A stretch of DNA of 64,000 nt from Rugalucina vietnamica. Its lineage: Eukaryota > Mollusca > Bivalvia > Lucinida > Lucinidae. Under the pieces are notes generated by a model. The model made no database searches and was not told the origin of the DNA. It saw only the letters and a program-made list of their open reading frames with translations. The stretch lies in assembly GCA_964017185.1 (NCBI GenBank), contig OZ024879.1:25361456-25425455 (forward strand), read 5' to 3'. The position numbers and the translations under genes are program-made. Positions 1 to 15,100 of the stretch are shown here, one piece after another. Every line of letters begins with the position of its first letter. Within the stretch, counting starts at the first letter, position 1.

Positions 1-3000
1 TGTCAACATGGAAGCACTAACCGTTACAGTTGCAACCTTTAATGGCAACACGTTAACATTAAGCGTTAGTGGCAACACGTTAAAGCTAAGTGTTGCAGTT
101 GCAAACGTTAGTGTTAACATGTAAGCACTAACCGTTGCAGTTGCAACCTTTAAAGGCAACACGTTAACATTAAGCATTGCAGTTGCAAGCGTTAGTGGCA
201 ACACGTTAAAACTAAGCGTTGCAGTTACAACCGTTAGTTTCAGCATTACAGTAAGTGTAGCATTTGCTTACGTTAATTTCAACACGTTAACACGTTGCAA
301 CCGTTTATGTCAACATGTTAACACTTAGCATTGCAGTTGCAACCATTAGTGTCAACATGTTTACACTAAGCGTTGCAGTTGCAACCGTTAATTACAACAC
401 GTTAACACTAAGCATTGCGGTTACAATGCGTTAAAACTAAGCGTTGTAGTTAAAACCGTTAATGACAACACGTAAACACTAAGCTTTGCAGTTGCAACCA
501 TTAAAACCATGTCAACACGTTAAAACTAAGCGTTGTAGTTATAACCGTTAATTGCAACACGTTAGCACTAAGCATTGGATTTGCAACCGTTAATACCGTG
601 GCAACATGTTAAAACTAAGCGTTGCAGTTAAAACCGTTAATGACAACACGTAAACACTAAGCTTTGCATTTGCAACCGTTAAAACCGTGTCAACACGTTA
701 AAACTAAGCGATGTAGTTAAAACCGTTAATGGCAACACGTAAACACTAAGCTTTGCATTTGCAACCGTTAAAACAGTTGCAAACGTTAGTGTCAACATGT
801 AAGCACTAACCGTTACAGTTGCAACCTTTAATGGCAACACGTTAACATTAAGCGTTAGTGGCAACACGTTAAAGCTAAGCGTTGCAGTTGCAAACGTTAG
901 TGTCAACATGTAAGCATTAACCGTTGCAGTTGCAACCTTTAAAGGCAACACGTTAACATTAAGCATTGCAGTTGCAAGCGTTAGTGGCAACACGTTAAAA
1001 CTAAGCGTTGCAGTTACAACCGTTAGTGTCAACATTACAGTAAGTGTAGCATTCGTTTACGTTAATTTCAACACGTAAACACGTTGCAACCGTTTATGTC
1101 AACATGTTAACACTTACCATTGCAGTTATAACCGTTAGTGTCAACATGTTTACACTAAGCGTTGCAGTTGCAACCGTTAATGACAACACGTTAACACTAA
1201 GCATTGCGGTTACAATGCGTTAAAACTAAGCGTTGTAGTTAAAACCGTTAATGACAACACGTAAACACTAAGCTTTGCATTTGCAACCATTAAAACCATG
1301 TCAACACGTTAAAACTAAGCGTTGTAGTTATAACCGTTAATTGCAACACATTAGCACTAAGCATTGGATTTGCAACCGTTAATACCGTGGCAACACGTTA
1401 AAACTAAGCGTTGCAGTTAAAACCGTTAATGACAACACGTAAACACTAAGCTTTGCATTTGCAACCGTTAAAACAGTTGCACTAAGCTTTGCATTTGCAA
1501 CCGTTAAAACAGTTGCAAACGTTAGTGTCAACATGTAAGCACTAACCGTTACAGTTGCAACCTTAAATGCAACACGTTAACATTAAGCGTTAGTGGCAAC
1601 ACGTTAAAGCTAAGCGTTGCAGTTGCAAACGTTAGTGTCAACATGTAAGCACTAACCGTTGCAGTTACAACCTTGAAAGGCAACACGTTAACATTAAGCA
1701 TTGCAGTTGCAAGCGTTAGTGGCAACACGTTAAAACTAAGCGTTGCAGTTACAACCGTAAGTGTCAACATTATAACAGTAAGTGTAGCATTTGCTTACGT
1801 TAATTTCAACACGTTAAAACGTTGCAACCGTTTATGTCAACATGTTAACACTTAGCATTGCAGTTGCAACCGTTAGTGTCAACATGTTTACACTAAGCGT
1901 TGCAGTTGCAACACGTTAATACTAAGCATTTCGGTTACAATGCGTTAAAACTAAGCGTTGCAGTTACAACCGTTATAACATTATAACAGTGTAGCATTTG
2001 CTTACGTTAATTTCAACACGTTAACACGTTGCAACCGTTTATGTCAACAGTTAGCATTGCAGTTGCAACCGTTAGTGTCAACATGTTAAAACTAAGCGTT
2101 GCAGTTGCAACCGTTAATGACAACACGTAAACACTAAGCTTTGCATTTGCAACCATTAAAACCATGTCAACACGTTAAAACTAAGCGTTGTAGTTATAAC
2201 CGTTAATTGCAACACGTTAGCACTAAGCATTGGATTTGCAACCGTTAATACCGTGGCAACATGTTAAAACTAAGCGTTGCAGTTAAAACCGTTAATGACA
2301 ACACGTAAACACTAAGCTTTGCATTTGCAACCATTAAAACCGTGTCAACACGTTGCAACATGTAAAAACTAAGCGTTGCAGTTAAAACCGTTAATGACAA
2401 CACGTAAGCTGCTTTGCATTTGCAATCGTTAAAACCGGTCAACACGTTGAAACTAAGCGTTGTAGTTAAAACCGTTAATGGCAACACTTAAACACTAAGC
2501 TTTGCATTTGCAACCGTCAAAACAGTTGCAAACGTTAGTGTCAACATGGAAGCACTAACCGTTACAGTTGCAACCTTTAATGGCAACACGTTAACATTAA
2601 GCGTTAGTGGCAACACGTTAAAGCTAAGTGTTGCAGTTGCAAACGTTAGTGTTAACATGTAAGCACTAACCGTTGCAGTTGCAACCTTTAAAGGCAACAT
2701 GTTAACATTAAGCATTGCAGTTGCAAGCGTTAGTGGCAACAAGTTAAAACTAAGCGATGCAGTTACAACCGTTAGTTTCAACATTACAGTAAGTGTAGCC
2801 TTTGCTTACGTTAATTTCAACACGTTAAAACGTTGCAACCGTTTATGTCAACATGTTAACACTTAGCATTGCAGTTGCAACCATTAATGTCAACATGTTT
2901 ACACTAAGCGTTGCAGTTGCAACCGTTAATTACAACACGTTAACACTAAGCATTGCGGTTACAATGCGTTAAAACTAAGCGTTGTAGTTAAAACCGTTAA

Positions 3001-4980
3001 TGACAACACGTAAGCTGCTTTGCATTTGCAATCGTTAAAACCGTGTCAACACGTTGAAACTAAGCGTTGTAGTTAAAACCGTTAATGGCAACACGTAAAC
3101 ACTAAGCTTTGCATTTGCAACCGTCAAAACAGTTGCAAACGTTAGTGTCAACATGGAAGCACTAACCGTTACAGTTGCAACCTTTAATGGCAACACGTTA
3201 ACATTAAGCGTTAGTGGCAACACGTTAAAGCTAAGCGTTGCAGTTGCAAACGTTAGTGTTAACATGTAAGCACTAACCGTTGCAGTTGCAACCTTTAAAG
3301 GCAACACGTTAACATTAAGCATTGCAGTTGCAAGCGTTAGTGGCAACACGTTAAAACTAAGCGTTGCAGTTACAACCGTTAGTTTCAACATTACAGTAAG
3401 TGTAGCATTTGCTTACGTTAATTTCAACACGTTAACACGTTGCAACCGTTTATGTCAACATGTTAACACTTAGCATTGCAGTTGCAACCATTAGTGTCAA
3501 CATGTTTACACTAAGCGTTGCAGTTGCAACCGTAAATTACAACACGTTAACACTAAGCATTGCGGTTACAATGCGTTAAAACTAAGCGTTGTAGTTAAAA
3601 CCGTTAATGACAACACGTAAACACTAAGCTTTGCAGTTGCAACCATTAAAACCATGTCAACACGTTAAAACTAAGCGTTGTAGTTATAACCGTTAATTGC
3701 AACACGTTAGCACTAAGCATTGGATTTGCAACCGTTAATACCGTGGCAACATGTTAAAACTAAGCGTTGCAGTTAAAACCGTTAATGACAACACGTAAAC
3801 ACTAAGCTTTGCATTTGCAACCATTAAAACCGTGTCGCATTTGCAATCGTTAAAACCGTGTCAACACGTTGAAACTAAGCGTTGTAGTTAAAACCGTTAA
3901 TGGCAACACGTAAACACTAAGCTTTGCATTTGCAACCGTCAAAACAGTTGCAAACGTTAGTGTCAACATGGAAGCACTAACCGTTACAGTTGCAACCTTT
4001 AATGGCAACACGTTAACATTAAGCGTTAGTGGCAACACGTTAAAGCTAAGTGTTGCAGTTGCAAACGTTAGTGTTAACATGTAAGCACTAACCGTTGCAG
4101 TTGCAACCTTTAAAGGCAACACGTTAACATTAAGCATTGCAGTTGCAAGCGTTAGTGGCAACACGTTAAAACTAAGCGTTGCAGTTACAACCGTTAGTTT
4201 CAGCATTACAGTAAGTGTAGCATTTGCTTACGTTAATTTCAACACGTTAACACGTTGCAACCGTTTATGTCAACATGTTAACACTTAGCATTGCAGTTGC
4301 AACCATTAGTGTCAACATGTTTACACTAAGCGTTGCAGTTGCAACCGTTAATTACAACACGTTAACACTAAGCATTGCGGTTACAATGCGTTAAAACTAA
4401 GCGTTGTAGTTAAAACCGTTAATGACAACACGTAAACACTAAGCTTTGCAGTTGCAACCATTAAAACCATGTCAACACGTTAAAACTAAGCGTTGTAGTT
4501 ATAACCGTTAATTGCAACACGTTAGCACTAAGCATTGGATTTGCAACCGTTAATACCGTGGCAACATGTTAAAACTAAGCGTTGCAGTTAAAACCGTTAA
4601 TGACAACACGTAAACACTAAGCTTTGCATTTGCAACCGTTAAAACCGTGTCAACACGTTAAAACTAAGCGTTGTAGTTAAAACCGTTAATGGCAACACGT
4701 AAACACTAAGCTTTGCATTTGCAACCGTTAAAACAGTTGCAAACGTTAGTGTCAACATGTAAGCACTAACCGTTACAGTTGCAACCTTTAATGGCAACAC
4801 GTTAACATTAAGCGTTAGTGGCAACACGTTAAAGCTAAGCGTTGCAGTTGCAAACGTTAGTGTCAACATGTAAGCATTAACCGTTGCAGTTGCAACCTTT
4901 AAAGGCAACACGTTAACATTAAGCATTGCAGTTGCAAGCGTTAGTGGAAACACGTTAAAACTAAGCGTTGCAGTTACAAC
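1..4980. repeat. Block duplicated at 3,960-bp offset
   Basis: Positions 1-about 1,020 recur at 3,961-about 4,980 almost base for base. They share private variants such as TTTCAGCATTACAG at 238-251 and 4,198-4,211. One visible difference is GATGTAG at 709 against GTTGTAG in the later copy. Similarity falls after about 1,050, where TACCATTGCAGTTATAACC replaces TAGCATTGCAGTTGCAACC. The block is thus a segmental duplicate with mosaic ends. Confidence 0.85.
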
Positions 4981-7419
4981 CGTTAGTGTCAACATTACAG
5001 TAAGTGTAGCATTCATTTACGTTAATTTCAACACGTTAACACGTTGCAACCGTTTATGTCAACATGTTAACACTTAGCATTGCAGTTGCAACCGTTAGTG
5101 TCAACATGTTTACACTAAGCGTTGCAGTTGCAACCGTTAATGACAACACGTTAACACTAAGCATTGCGATTACAATGCGTTAAAACTAAGCGTTGTAGTT
5201 AAAACCGTTAATGACAACACGTAAACACTAAGCTTTGCATTTGCAACCATTAAAACCATGTCAACACGTTAAAACTAAGCGTTGTAGTTATAACCGTTAA
5301 TTGCAACACATTAGCACTAAGCATTGGATTTGCAACCGTTAATACCGTGGCAACATGTTAAAACTAAGCGTTGCAGTTAAAACCGTTAATGACAACACGT
5401 AAACACTAAGCTTTGCATTTGCAACCGTTAAAACAGTTGCAAACGTTAGTGTCAACATGTAAGCACTAACCGTTACAGTTGCAACCTTAAATGCAACACG
5501 TTAACATTAAGCGTTAGTGGCAACACGTTAAAGCTAAGCGTTGCAGTTGCAAACGTTAGTGTCAACATGTAAGCACTAACCGTTGCAGTTACAACCTTTA
5601 AAGGCAACACGTTAACATTAAGCATTGCAGTTGCAAGCGTTAGTGGCAACACGTTAAAACTAAGCGTTGCAGTTACAACCGTTAGTGTCAACATTACAGT
5701 AAGTGTAGCATTCGTTTACGTTAATTTCAACACGTTAACACGTTGCAACCGTTTATGTCAACATGTTAACACTTAGCATTGCAGTTGCAACCGTTAGTGT
5801 CAACATGTTTACACTAAGCGTTGCAGTTGCAACCGTTAATGACAACACGTTAACACTAAGCATTGCGGTTACAATGCGTTAAAACTAAGCGTTGTAGTTA
5901 AAACCGTTAATGACAACACTTAAACACTAAGCTTTGCATTTGCAACCATTAAAACCATGTCAACACGTTAAAACTAAGCGTTGTAGTTATAACCGTTAAT
6001 TGCAACACATTAGCACTAAGCATTGGATTTGCAACCGTTAATACCGTGGCAACACGTTAAAACTAAGCGTTGCAGTTAAAACCGTTAATGACAAGACGTA
6101 AACACTAAGCTTTGCATTTGCAACTATTAAAACCATGTCAACACGTTAAAACTAAGCGTTGTAGTTATAACCGTTAATTGCAACACGTTAGCACTAAGCA
6201 TTGGATTTGCAACCGTTAATACCGTGGCAACATGTTAAAACTAAGCGTTGCAGTTAAAACCGTTAATGCCAACACGTAAACACTAAGCTTTGCATAAGTT
6301 AATGACAACACGTAAACACTAAGCTTTGCATTTGCAACCGTTAAAACCGTGTCAACACGTTAAAACTAAGCGTTGTAGTTAAATCCGTTAATGGCAACAC
6401 GTAAACACTAAGCTTTGCATTTGCAACCGTTAAAACAGTTGCAAACGTTAGTGTCAACATGTAAGCACTAACCGTTACAGTTGCAACCTTTAATGGCAAC
6501 ACGTTAACATTAAGCGTTAGTGGCAACACGTTAAAGCTAAGCGTTGCAGTTGCAAACGTTAGTGTCAACATGTAAGCATTAACCGTTGCAGTTGCAACCT
6601 TTAAAGGCAACACGTTAACATTAAGCATTGCAGTTGCAAGCGTTAGTGGCAATACGTTAAAACTAAGCGTTGCAGTTACAACCGTTAGTGTCAACATTAC
6701 AGTAAGTGTAGCATTCGTTTACGTTAATTTCAACACGTTAACACGTTGCAACCGTTTATGTCAACATGTTAACACTTACCATTGCAGTTATAACCGTTAG
6801 TGTCAACATGTTTACACTAAGCGTTGCAGTTGCAACCGTTAATGACAACACCTTAACACTAAGCATTGCGGTTACAATGCGTTAAAACTAAGCGTTGTAG
6901 TTAAAACCGTTAATGACAACACGTAAACACTAAGCTTTGCATTTGCAACCATTAAAACCATGTCAACACGTTAAAACTAAGCGTTGTAGTTATAACCGTT
7001 AATTGCAACACATTAGCACTAAGCATTGGATTTGCAACCGTTAATACCGTGGCAACACGTTAAAACTAAGCGTTGCAGTTAAAACCGTTAATGACAACAC
7101 GTAAACACTAAGCTTTGCATTTGCAACCGTTAAAACAGTTGCAAACGTTAGTGTCAACATGTAAGCACTAACCGTTACAGTTGCAACTTTAAATGCAACA
7201 CGTTAACATTAAGCGTTAGTGGCAACACGTTAAAGCTAAGCGTTGCAGTTGCAAACGTTAGTGTCAACATGTAAGCACTAACCGTTGCAGTTACAACCTT
7301 TAAAGGCAACACGTTAACATTAAGCATTGCATTTGCAAGCGTTAGTGGCAACACGTTAAAACTAAGCGTTGCAGTTACAACCGTAAGTGTCAACATTATA
7401 ACAGTAAGTGTAGCATTTG

Positions 7420-10400
7420 CTTACGTTAATTTCAACACGTTAACACGTTGCAACCGTTTATGTCAACACTTAGCATTGCAGTTGCAACCGTTAGTGTCAA
7501 CATGTTTACACTAAGCGTTGCAGTTGCAACCGTTAATGACAACACGTAAACACTAAGCTTTGCATTTGCAACCATTAAAATCATGTCAACACGTTAAAAC
7601 TAAGCGTTGTAGTTATAACCGTTAATTGCAACACGTTAGCACTAAGCATTGGATTTGCAACCGTTAATACCGTGGCAACATGTTAAAACTAAGCGTTGCA
7701 GTTAAAACCGTTAATGACAACACGTAAACACTAAGCTTTGCATTTGCAACCATTAAAACCGTGTCAACACGTTGCAACATGTAAAAACTAAGCGTTGCAG
7801 TTAAAACCGTTAATGACAACACGTAAGCTGCTTTGCATTTGCAATCGTTAAAACCGGTCAACACGTTGAAACTAAGCGTTGTAGTTAAAACCGTTAATGG
7901 CAACACGTAAACACTAAGCTTTGCATTTGCAACCGTCAAAACAGTTGCAAACGTTAGTGTCAACATGGAAGCACTAACCGTTACAGTTGCAACCTTTAAT
8001 GGCAACACGTTAACATTAAGCGTTAGTGGCAACACGTTAAAGCTAAGTGTTGCAGTTGCAAACGTTAGTGTTAACATGTAAGCACTAACCGTTGCAGTTG
8101 CAACCTTTAAAGGCAACATGTTAACATTAAGCATTGCAGTTGCAAGCGTTAGTGGCAACAAGTTAAAACTAAGCGTTGCAGTTACAACCGTTAGTTTCAA
8201 CATTACAGTAAGTGTAGCCTTTGCTTACGTTAATTTCAACACGTTAAAACGTTGCAACCGTTTATGTCAACATGTTAACACTTAGCATTGCAGTTGCAAC
8301 CATAAGTGTCAACATGTTTACACTAAGCGTTGCAGTTGCAACCGTTAATTACAACACGTTAACACTAAGCATTGCGGTTACAATGCGTTAAAACTAAGCG
8401 TTGTAGTTAAAACCGTTAATGACAACACGTAAACACTAAGCTTTGCAGTTGCAACCATTAAAACCATGTCAACACGTTAAAACTAAGCGTTGTAGTTATA
8501 ACCGTTAATTGCAACACGTTAGCACTAAGCATTGGATTTGCAACCGTTAATACCGTGGCAACATGTTAAAACTAAGCGTTGCAGTTAAAACCGTTAATGA
8601 CAACACGTAAACACTAAGCTTTGCATTTGCAACCGTTAAAACCGTGACAACACGTTAAAACTAAGCGTTGTAGTTAAAACCGTTAATGGCAACACGTAAA
8701 CACTAAGCTTTGCATTTGCAACCGTTAAAACAGTTGCAAACGTTAGTGTCAACATGTAAGCACTAACCGTTACAGTTGCAACCTTTAATGGCAACACGTT
8801 AACATTAAGCGTTAGTGGCAACACGTTAAAGCTAAGCGTTGCAGTTGCAAACGTTAGTGTCAACATGTAAGCATTAACCGTTGCAGTTGCAACCTTTAAA
8901 GGCAACACGTTAACATTAAGCATTGCAGTTGCAAGCGTTAGTGGCAACACGTTAAAACTAAGCGTTGCAGTTACAACCGTTAGTGTCAACATTACAGTAA
9001 GTGTAGCATTCATTTACGTTAATTTCAACACGTTAACACGTTGCAACCGTTTATGTCAACATGTTAACACTTAGCATTGCAGTTGCAACCGTTAGTGTCA
9101 ACATGTTTACACTAAGCGTTGCAGTTGCAACCGTTAATGACAACACGTTAACACTAAGCATTGCGATTACAATGCGTTAAAACTAAGCGTTGTAGTTAAA
9201 ACCGTTAATGACAACACGTAAACACTAAGCTTTGCATTTGCAACCATTAAAACCATGTCAACACGTTAAAACTAAGCGTTGTAGTTATAACCGTTAATTG
9301 CAACACATTAGCACTAAGCATTGGATTTGCAACCGTTAATACCGTGGCAACATGTTAAAACTAAGCGTTGCAGTTAAAACCGTTAATGACAACACGTAAA
9401 CACTAAGCTTTGCATTTGCAACCGTTAAAACAGTTGCAAACGTTAGTGTCAACATGTAAGCACTAACCGTTACAGTTGCAACCTTAAATGCAACACGTTA
9501 ACATTAAGCGTTAGTGGCAACACGTTAAAGCTAAGCGTTGCAGTTGCAAACGTTAGTGTCAACATGTTAGCACTAACCGTTGCAGTTACAACCTTTAAAG
9601 GCAACACGTTAACATTAAGCATTGCAGTTGCAAGCGTTAGTGGCAACACGTTAAAACTAAGCGTTGCAGTTACAACCGTAAGTGTCAACATTATAACAGT
9701 AAGTGTAGCATTTGCTTACGTTAATTTCAACACGTTAAAACGTTGCAACCGTTTATGTCAACATGTTAACACTTAGCATTGCAGTTGCAACCGTTAGTGT
9801 CAACATGTTTACACTAAGCGTTGCAGTTGCAACACGTTAACACTAAGCATTTCGGTTACAATGCGTTAAAACTAAGCGTTGCAGTTACAACCGTTATAAC
9901 ATTATAACAGTGTAGCATTTGCTTACGTTAATTTCAACACGTTAACACGTTGCAACCGTTTATGTCAACACTTAGCATTGCAGTTGCAACCGTTAGTGTC
10001 AACATGTTTACACTAAGCGTTGCAGTTGCAACCGTTAATGACAACACGTAAACACTAAGCTTTGCATTTGCAACCATTAAAATCATGTCAACACGTTAAA
10101 ACTAAGCGTTGTAGTTATAACCGTTAATTGCAACACGTTAGCACTAAGCATTGGATTTGCAACCGTTAATACCGTGGCAACATGTTAAAACTAAGCGTTG
10201 CAGTTAAAACCGTTAATGACAACACGTAAACACTAAGCTTTGCATTTGCAACCATTAAAACCGTGTCAACACGTTGCAACATGTAAAAACTAAGCGTTGC
10301 AGTTAAAACCGTTAATGACAACACGTAAGCTGCTTTGCATTTACAATCGTTAAAACCGGTCAACACGTTGAAACTAAGCGTTGTAGTTAAAACCGTTAAT

Positions 10401-12182
10401 GGCAACACGTAAACACTAAGCTTTGCATTTGCAACCGTCAAAACAGTTGCAAACGTTAGTGTCAACATGGAAGCACTAACCGTTACAGTTGCAACCTTTA
10501 ATGGCAACACGTTAACATTAAGCGTTAGTGGCAACACGTTAAAGCTAAGTGTTGCAGTTGCAAACGTTAGTGTTAACATGTAAGCACTAACCGTTGCAGT
10601 TGCAACCTTTAAAGGCAACATGTTAACATTAAGCATTGCAGTTGCAAGCGTTAGTGGCAACAAGTTAAAACTAAGCGTTGCAGTTACAACCGTTAGTTTC
10701 AACATTACAGTAAGTGTAGCCTTTGCTTACGTTAATTTCAACACGTTAAAACGTTGCAACCGTTTATGTCAACATGTTAACATTTAGCATTGCAGTTGCA
10801 ACCATTAGTGTCAACATGTTTACACTAAGCGTTGCAGTTGCAACCGTTAATTACAACACGTTAACACTAAGCATTGCGGTTACAATGCGTTAAAACTAAG
10901 CGTTGTAGTTAAAACCGTTAATGACAACACGTAAACACTAAGCTTTGCAGTTGCAACCATTAAAACCATGTCAACACGTTAAAACTAAGCGTTGTAGTTA
11001 TAACCGTTAATTGCAACACGTTAGCACTAAGCATTGGATTTGCAACCGTTAATACCGTGGCAACATGTTAAAACTAAGCGTTGCAGTTAAAACCGTTAAT
11101 GACAACACGTAAACACTAAGCTTTGCATTTGCAACCGTTAAAACCGTGTCAACACGTTAAAACTAAGCGTTGTAGTTAAAACCGTTAATGGCAACACGTA
11201 AACACTAAGCTTTGCATTTGCAACCGTTAAAACAGTTGCAAACGTTAGTGTCAACATGTAAGCACTAACCGTTACAGTTGCAACCTTTAATGGCAACACG
11301 TTAACATTAAGCGTTAGTGGCAACACGTTAAAGCTAAGCGTTGCAGTTGCAAACGTTAGTGTCAACATGTAAGCATTAACCGTTGCAGTTGCAACCTTTA
11401 AAGGCAACACGTTAACATTAAGCATTGCAGTTGCAAGCGTTAGTGGCAACACGTTAAAACTAAGTGTTGCAGTTACAACCGTTAGTGTCAACATTACAGT
11501 AAGTGTAGCATTCATTTACGTTAATTTCAACACGTTAACACGTTGCAACCGTTTATGTCAACATGTTAACACTTAGCATTGCAGTTGCAACCGTTAGTGT
11601 CAACATGTTTACACTAAGCGTTGCAGTTGCAACCGTTAATGACAATACGTTGACACTAAGCATTGCGATTACAATGCGTTAAAACTAAGCGTTGTAGTTA
11701 AAACCGTTAATGACAACACGTAAACACTAAGCTTTGCATTTGCAACCATTAAAACCATGTCAACACGTTAAAACTAAGCGTTGTAGTTATAACCGTTAAT
11801 TGCAACACATTAGCACTAAGCATTGGATTTGCAACCGTTAATACCGTGGCAACATGTTAAAACTAAGCGTTGCAGTTAAAACCGTTAATGACAACACGTA
11901 AACACTAAGCTTTGCATTTGCAACCGTTAAAACAGTTGCAAACGTTAGTGTCAACATGTAAGCACTAACCGTTACAGTTGCAACCTTAAATGCAACACGT
12001 TAACATTAAGCGTTAGTGGCAACACGTTAAAGCTAAGCGTTGCAGTTGCAAACGTTAGTGTCAACATGTAAGCACTAACCGTTGCAGTTACAACCTTTAA
12101 AGGCAACACGTTAACATTAAGCATTGCAGTTGCAAGCGTTAGTGGCAACACGTTAAAACTAAGCGTTGCAGTTACAACCGTT
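7420..12182. repeat. Pair of ~2.26-kb blocks at 2,502-bp offset
   Basis: Sequence from about 7,420 to 9,680 recurs at about 9,922 to 12,182. The shared rare variant AAAATCATGTC (about 7,577 and 10,079) and the HOR order match. The offset of 2,502 bp equals three times 834 bp, the spacing of successive composite units nearby, so this is a three-unit super-repeat. Similarity stops at about 9,690, where GTAAGTGTCAACATTATAAC differs from the GTTAGTGTCAACATTACAG of the second copy. A further relative, at an offset of about 16.75 kb, lies at 24,375-26,443. Confidence 0.8.
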
Positions 12183-15100
12183 AGTGTCAACATTACAGTA
12201 AGTGTAGCATTCGTTTACGTTAATTTCAACACGTTAACACGTTGCAACCGTTTATGTCAACATGTTAACACTTAGCATTGCAGTTGCAACCGTTAGTGTC
12301 AACATGTTTACACTAAGCGTTGCAGTTGCAACCGTTAATGACAACACGTTAACACTAAGCATTGCGGTTACAATGCGTTAAAACTAAGCGTTGTAGTTAA
12401 AACCGTTAATGACAACACTTAAACACTAAGCTTTGCATTTGCAACCATTAAAACCATGTCAACACGTTAAAACTAAGCGTTGTAGTTATAACCGTTAATT
12501 GCAACACATTAGCACTAAGCATTGGATTTGCAACCGTTAATACCGTGGCAACATGTTAAAACTAAGCGTTGCAGTTAAAACTGTTAATGCCAACACGTAA
12601 ACACTAAGCTTTGCATTTGCAACCGTTAAAACAGTTGCAAACGTTAGTGTCAACATGTAAGCACTAACCGTTACAGTTGCAACCTTTAATGGCAACACGT
12701 TAACATTAAGCGTTAGTGGCAACACGTTAAAGCTAGGCGTTGCAGTTGCAAACGTTAGTGTCAACATGTAAGCATTAACCGTTGCAGTTGCAACCTTTAA
12801 AGGCAACACGTTAACATTAAGCATTGCAGTTGCAAGCGTTAGTGGCACTAAGCATTGGATTTGCAACCGTTAATACCGTGGCAACATGTAAAAACTAAGC
12901 GTTGCAGTTAAAACCGTTAATGACATCACGTAAGCTGCTTTGCATTTGCAACCGTTAAAACCGTGTCAACACGTTGAAACTAAGCGTTGTAGTTAAAACC
13001 GTTAATGGCAACACGTAAACACTAAGCTTTGCATTTGCAACCGTCAAAACAGTTGCAAACGTTAGTGTCAACATGGAAGCACTAACCGTTACAGTTGCAA
13101 CCTTTAATGGCAACACGTTAACATTAAGCGTTAGTGGCAACACGTTAAAGCTAAGTGTTGCAGTTGCAAACGTTAGTGTTAACATGTAAGCACTAACCGT
13201 TGCAGTTGCAACCTTTAAAGGCAACACGTTAACATTAAGCATTGCAGTTGCAAGCGTTAGTGGCAACACGTTAAAACTAAGCGTTGCAGGTACAACCGTT
13301 AGTTTCAACATTACAGTAAGTGTAGCATTTGCTTACGTTAATTTCAACACGTTAACACGTTGCAACCGTTTATGTCAACATGTTAACACTTAGCATTGCA
13401 GTTGCAACCATTAGTGTCAACATGTTTACACTAAGCGTTGCAGTTGCAACCGTTAATTACAAAACGTTAACACTAAGCATTGCGGTTACAATGCGTTAAA
13501 ACTAAGCGTTGTAGTTAAAACCGTTAATGACAACACGTAAACACTAAGCTTTGCAGTTGCAACCATTAAAACCATGTCAACACGTTAAAACTAAGCGTTG
13601 TAGTTATAACCGTTAATTGCAACACGTTAGCACTAAGCATTGGATTTGCAACCGTTAATACCGTGGCAACTTGTTAAAACTAACCGTTGCAGTTAAAACC
13701 GTTAATGACAACACGTAAACACTAAGCTTTGCATTTGCAACCGTGAAAACCGTGTCAACACGTTAAAACTAAGCGTTGTAGGTAAAACCGTTAATGGCAA
13801 CACGTAAACACTAAGCGTTAGTGTCAACATGTAAGCACTAACCGTTACAGTTGCAACCTTTAATGGCAACACGTTAACATTAAGCGTTAGTGGCAACACG
13901 TTAAAGCTAAGCGTTGCAGTTGCAAACATGTAAGCATTAACCGTTGCAGTTGCAACCTTTAAAGGCAACACGTTAACATTAAGCATTGCAGTTGTATGCG
14001 TTAGTGGCAACACGTTAAAACTAAGCGTTGCAGTTACAACCGTTAGTGTCAACATTACAGTAAGTGTAACATTCGTTTACGTTAATTTCAACACGTTAAC
14101 ACGTTGCAACCGTTTATGACAACATGTTAACACTTAGCATTGCAGTTGCAACCTGTTTACACTAAGCGTTGCAGTTGCAACCGTTAATGACAACACGTTA
14201 ACACTAAGCATTGCGGTTACAATGCGTTAAAACTAAGCGTTGTAGTTAAAACCGTAAATGACAACACGTAAACACTAAGCTTTGCATTTGCAACTATTAA
14301 AACCAGTCAAAACGTTAAAACTAAGCGTTGTAGTTATAACAGTTAATTGCAACACATTAGCACTAAGCATTGGATTTGCAACCGTTAATACCGTGGCAAC
14401 ACGTTAAAACTAAGCGTTGCAGTTAAAACCGTTAATGACAACACGTAAACACTAAGCTTTGCATTTGCAACCGTTAAAACAGTTGCAAACGTTAGTGTCA
14501 ACATGTAAGCACTAACCGTTACAGTTGCAACCTTAAATGCAACACGTTAACATTAAGCGTTAGTGGCAACACGTTAAAGCTAAGTGTTGCAGTTGCAAAC
14601 GTTAGTGTCAACATGTAAGCACTAACCGTTGCAGTTACAACCTTTAAAGGCAACACGTTAACATTAAGCATTGCAGTTGCAACCGTAAGTGTCAACATTA
14701 TAACAGTAAGTGTAGCATTTGCTTACGTTAATTTCAACACGTTAAAACGTTGCACCCGTTTATGTCAACATGTTAACACTTAGCATTGCAGTTGCAACCG
14801 TTAGTGTCAACATGTTTACACTAAGCGTTGCAGTTGCAACACTTTAACACTAAGCATTTCGGTTACAATGCGTTAAAACTAAGCGTTGCAGTTACAACCG
14901 TTATAACATTATAACAGTGTAGCATTTGCTTACGTTAATTTCAACACGTTAACACGTGGCAACCGTTTATGTCAACATGTTAACACTTACCATTGCAGTT
15001 ATAACCGTTAGTGTCAACATGTTTACACTAAGCGTTGCAGTTGCAACCGTTAATGACAACACGTTAACACTAAGCATTGCGGTTACAATGCGTTAAAACT

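Noticed and set aside
1673..1855. Plus-strand frames within the left block (also 9,564-9,776 and 23,845-24,027)
   Set aside because: They appear in related HOR copies only, where single-base variants happen to remove stops, and have no recognisable product.
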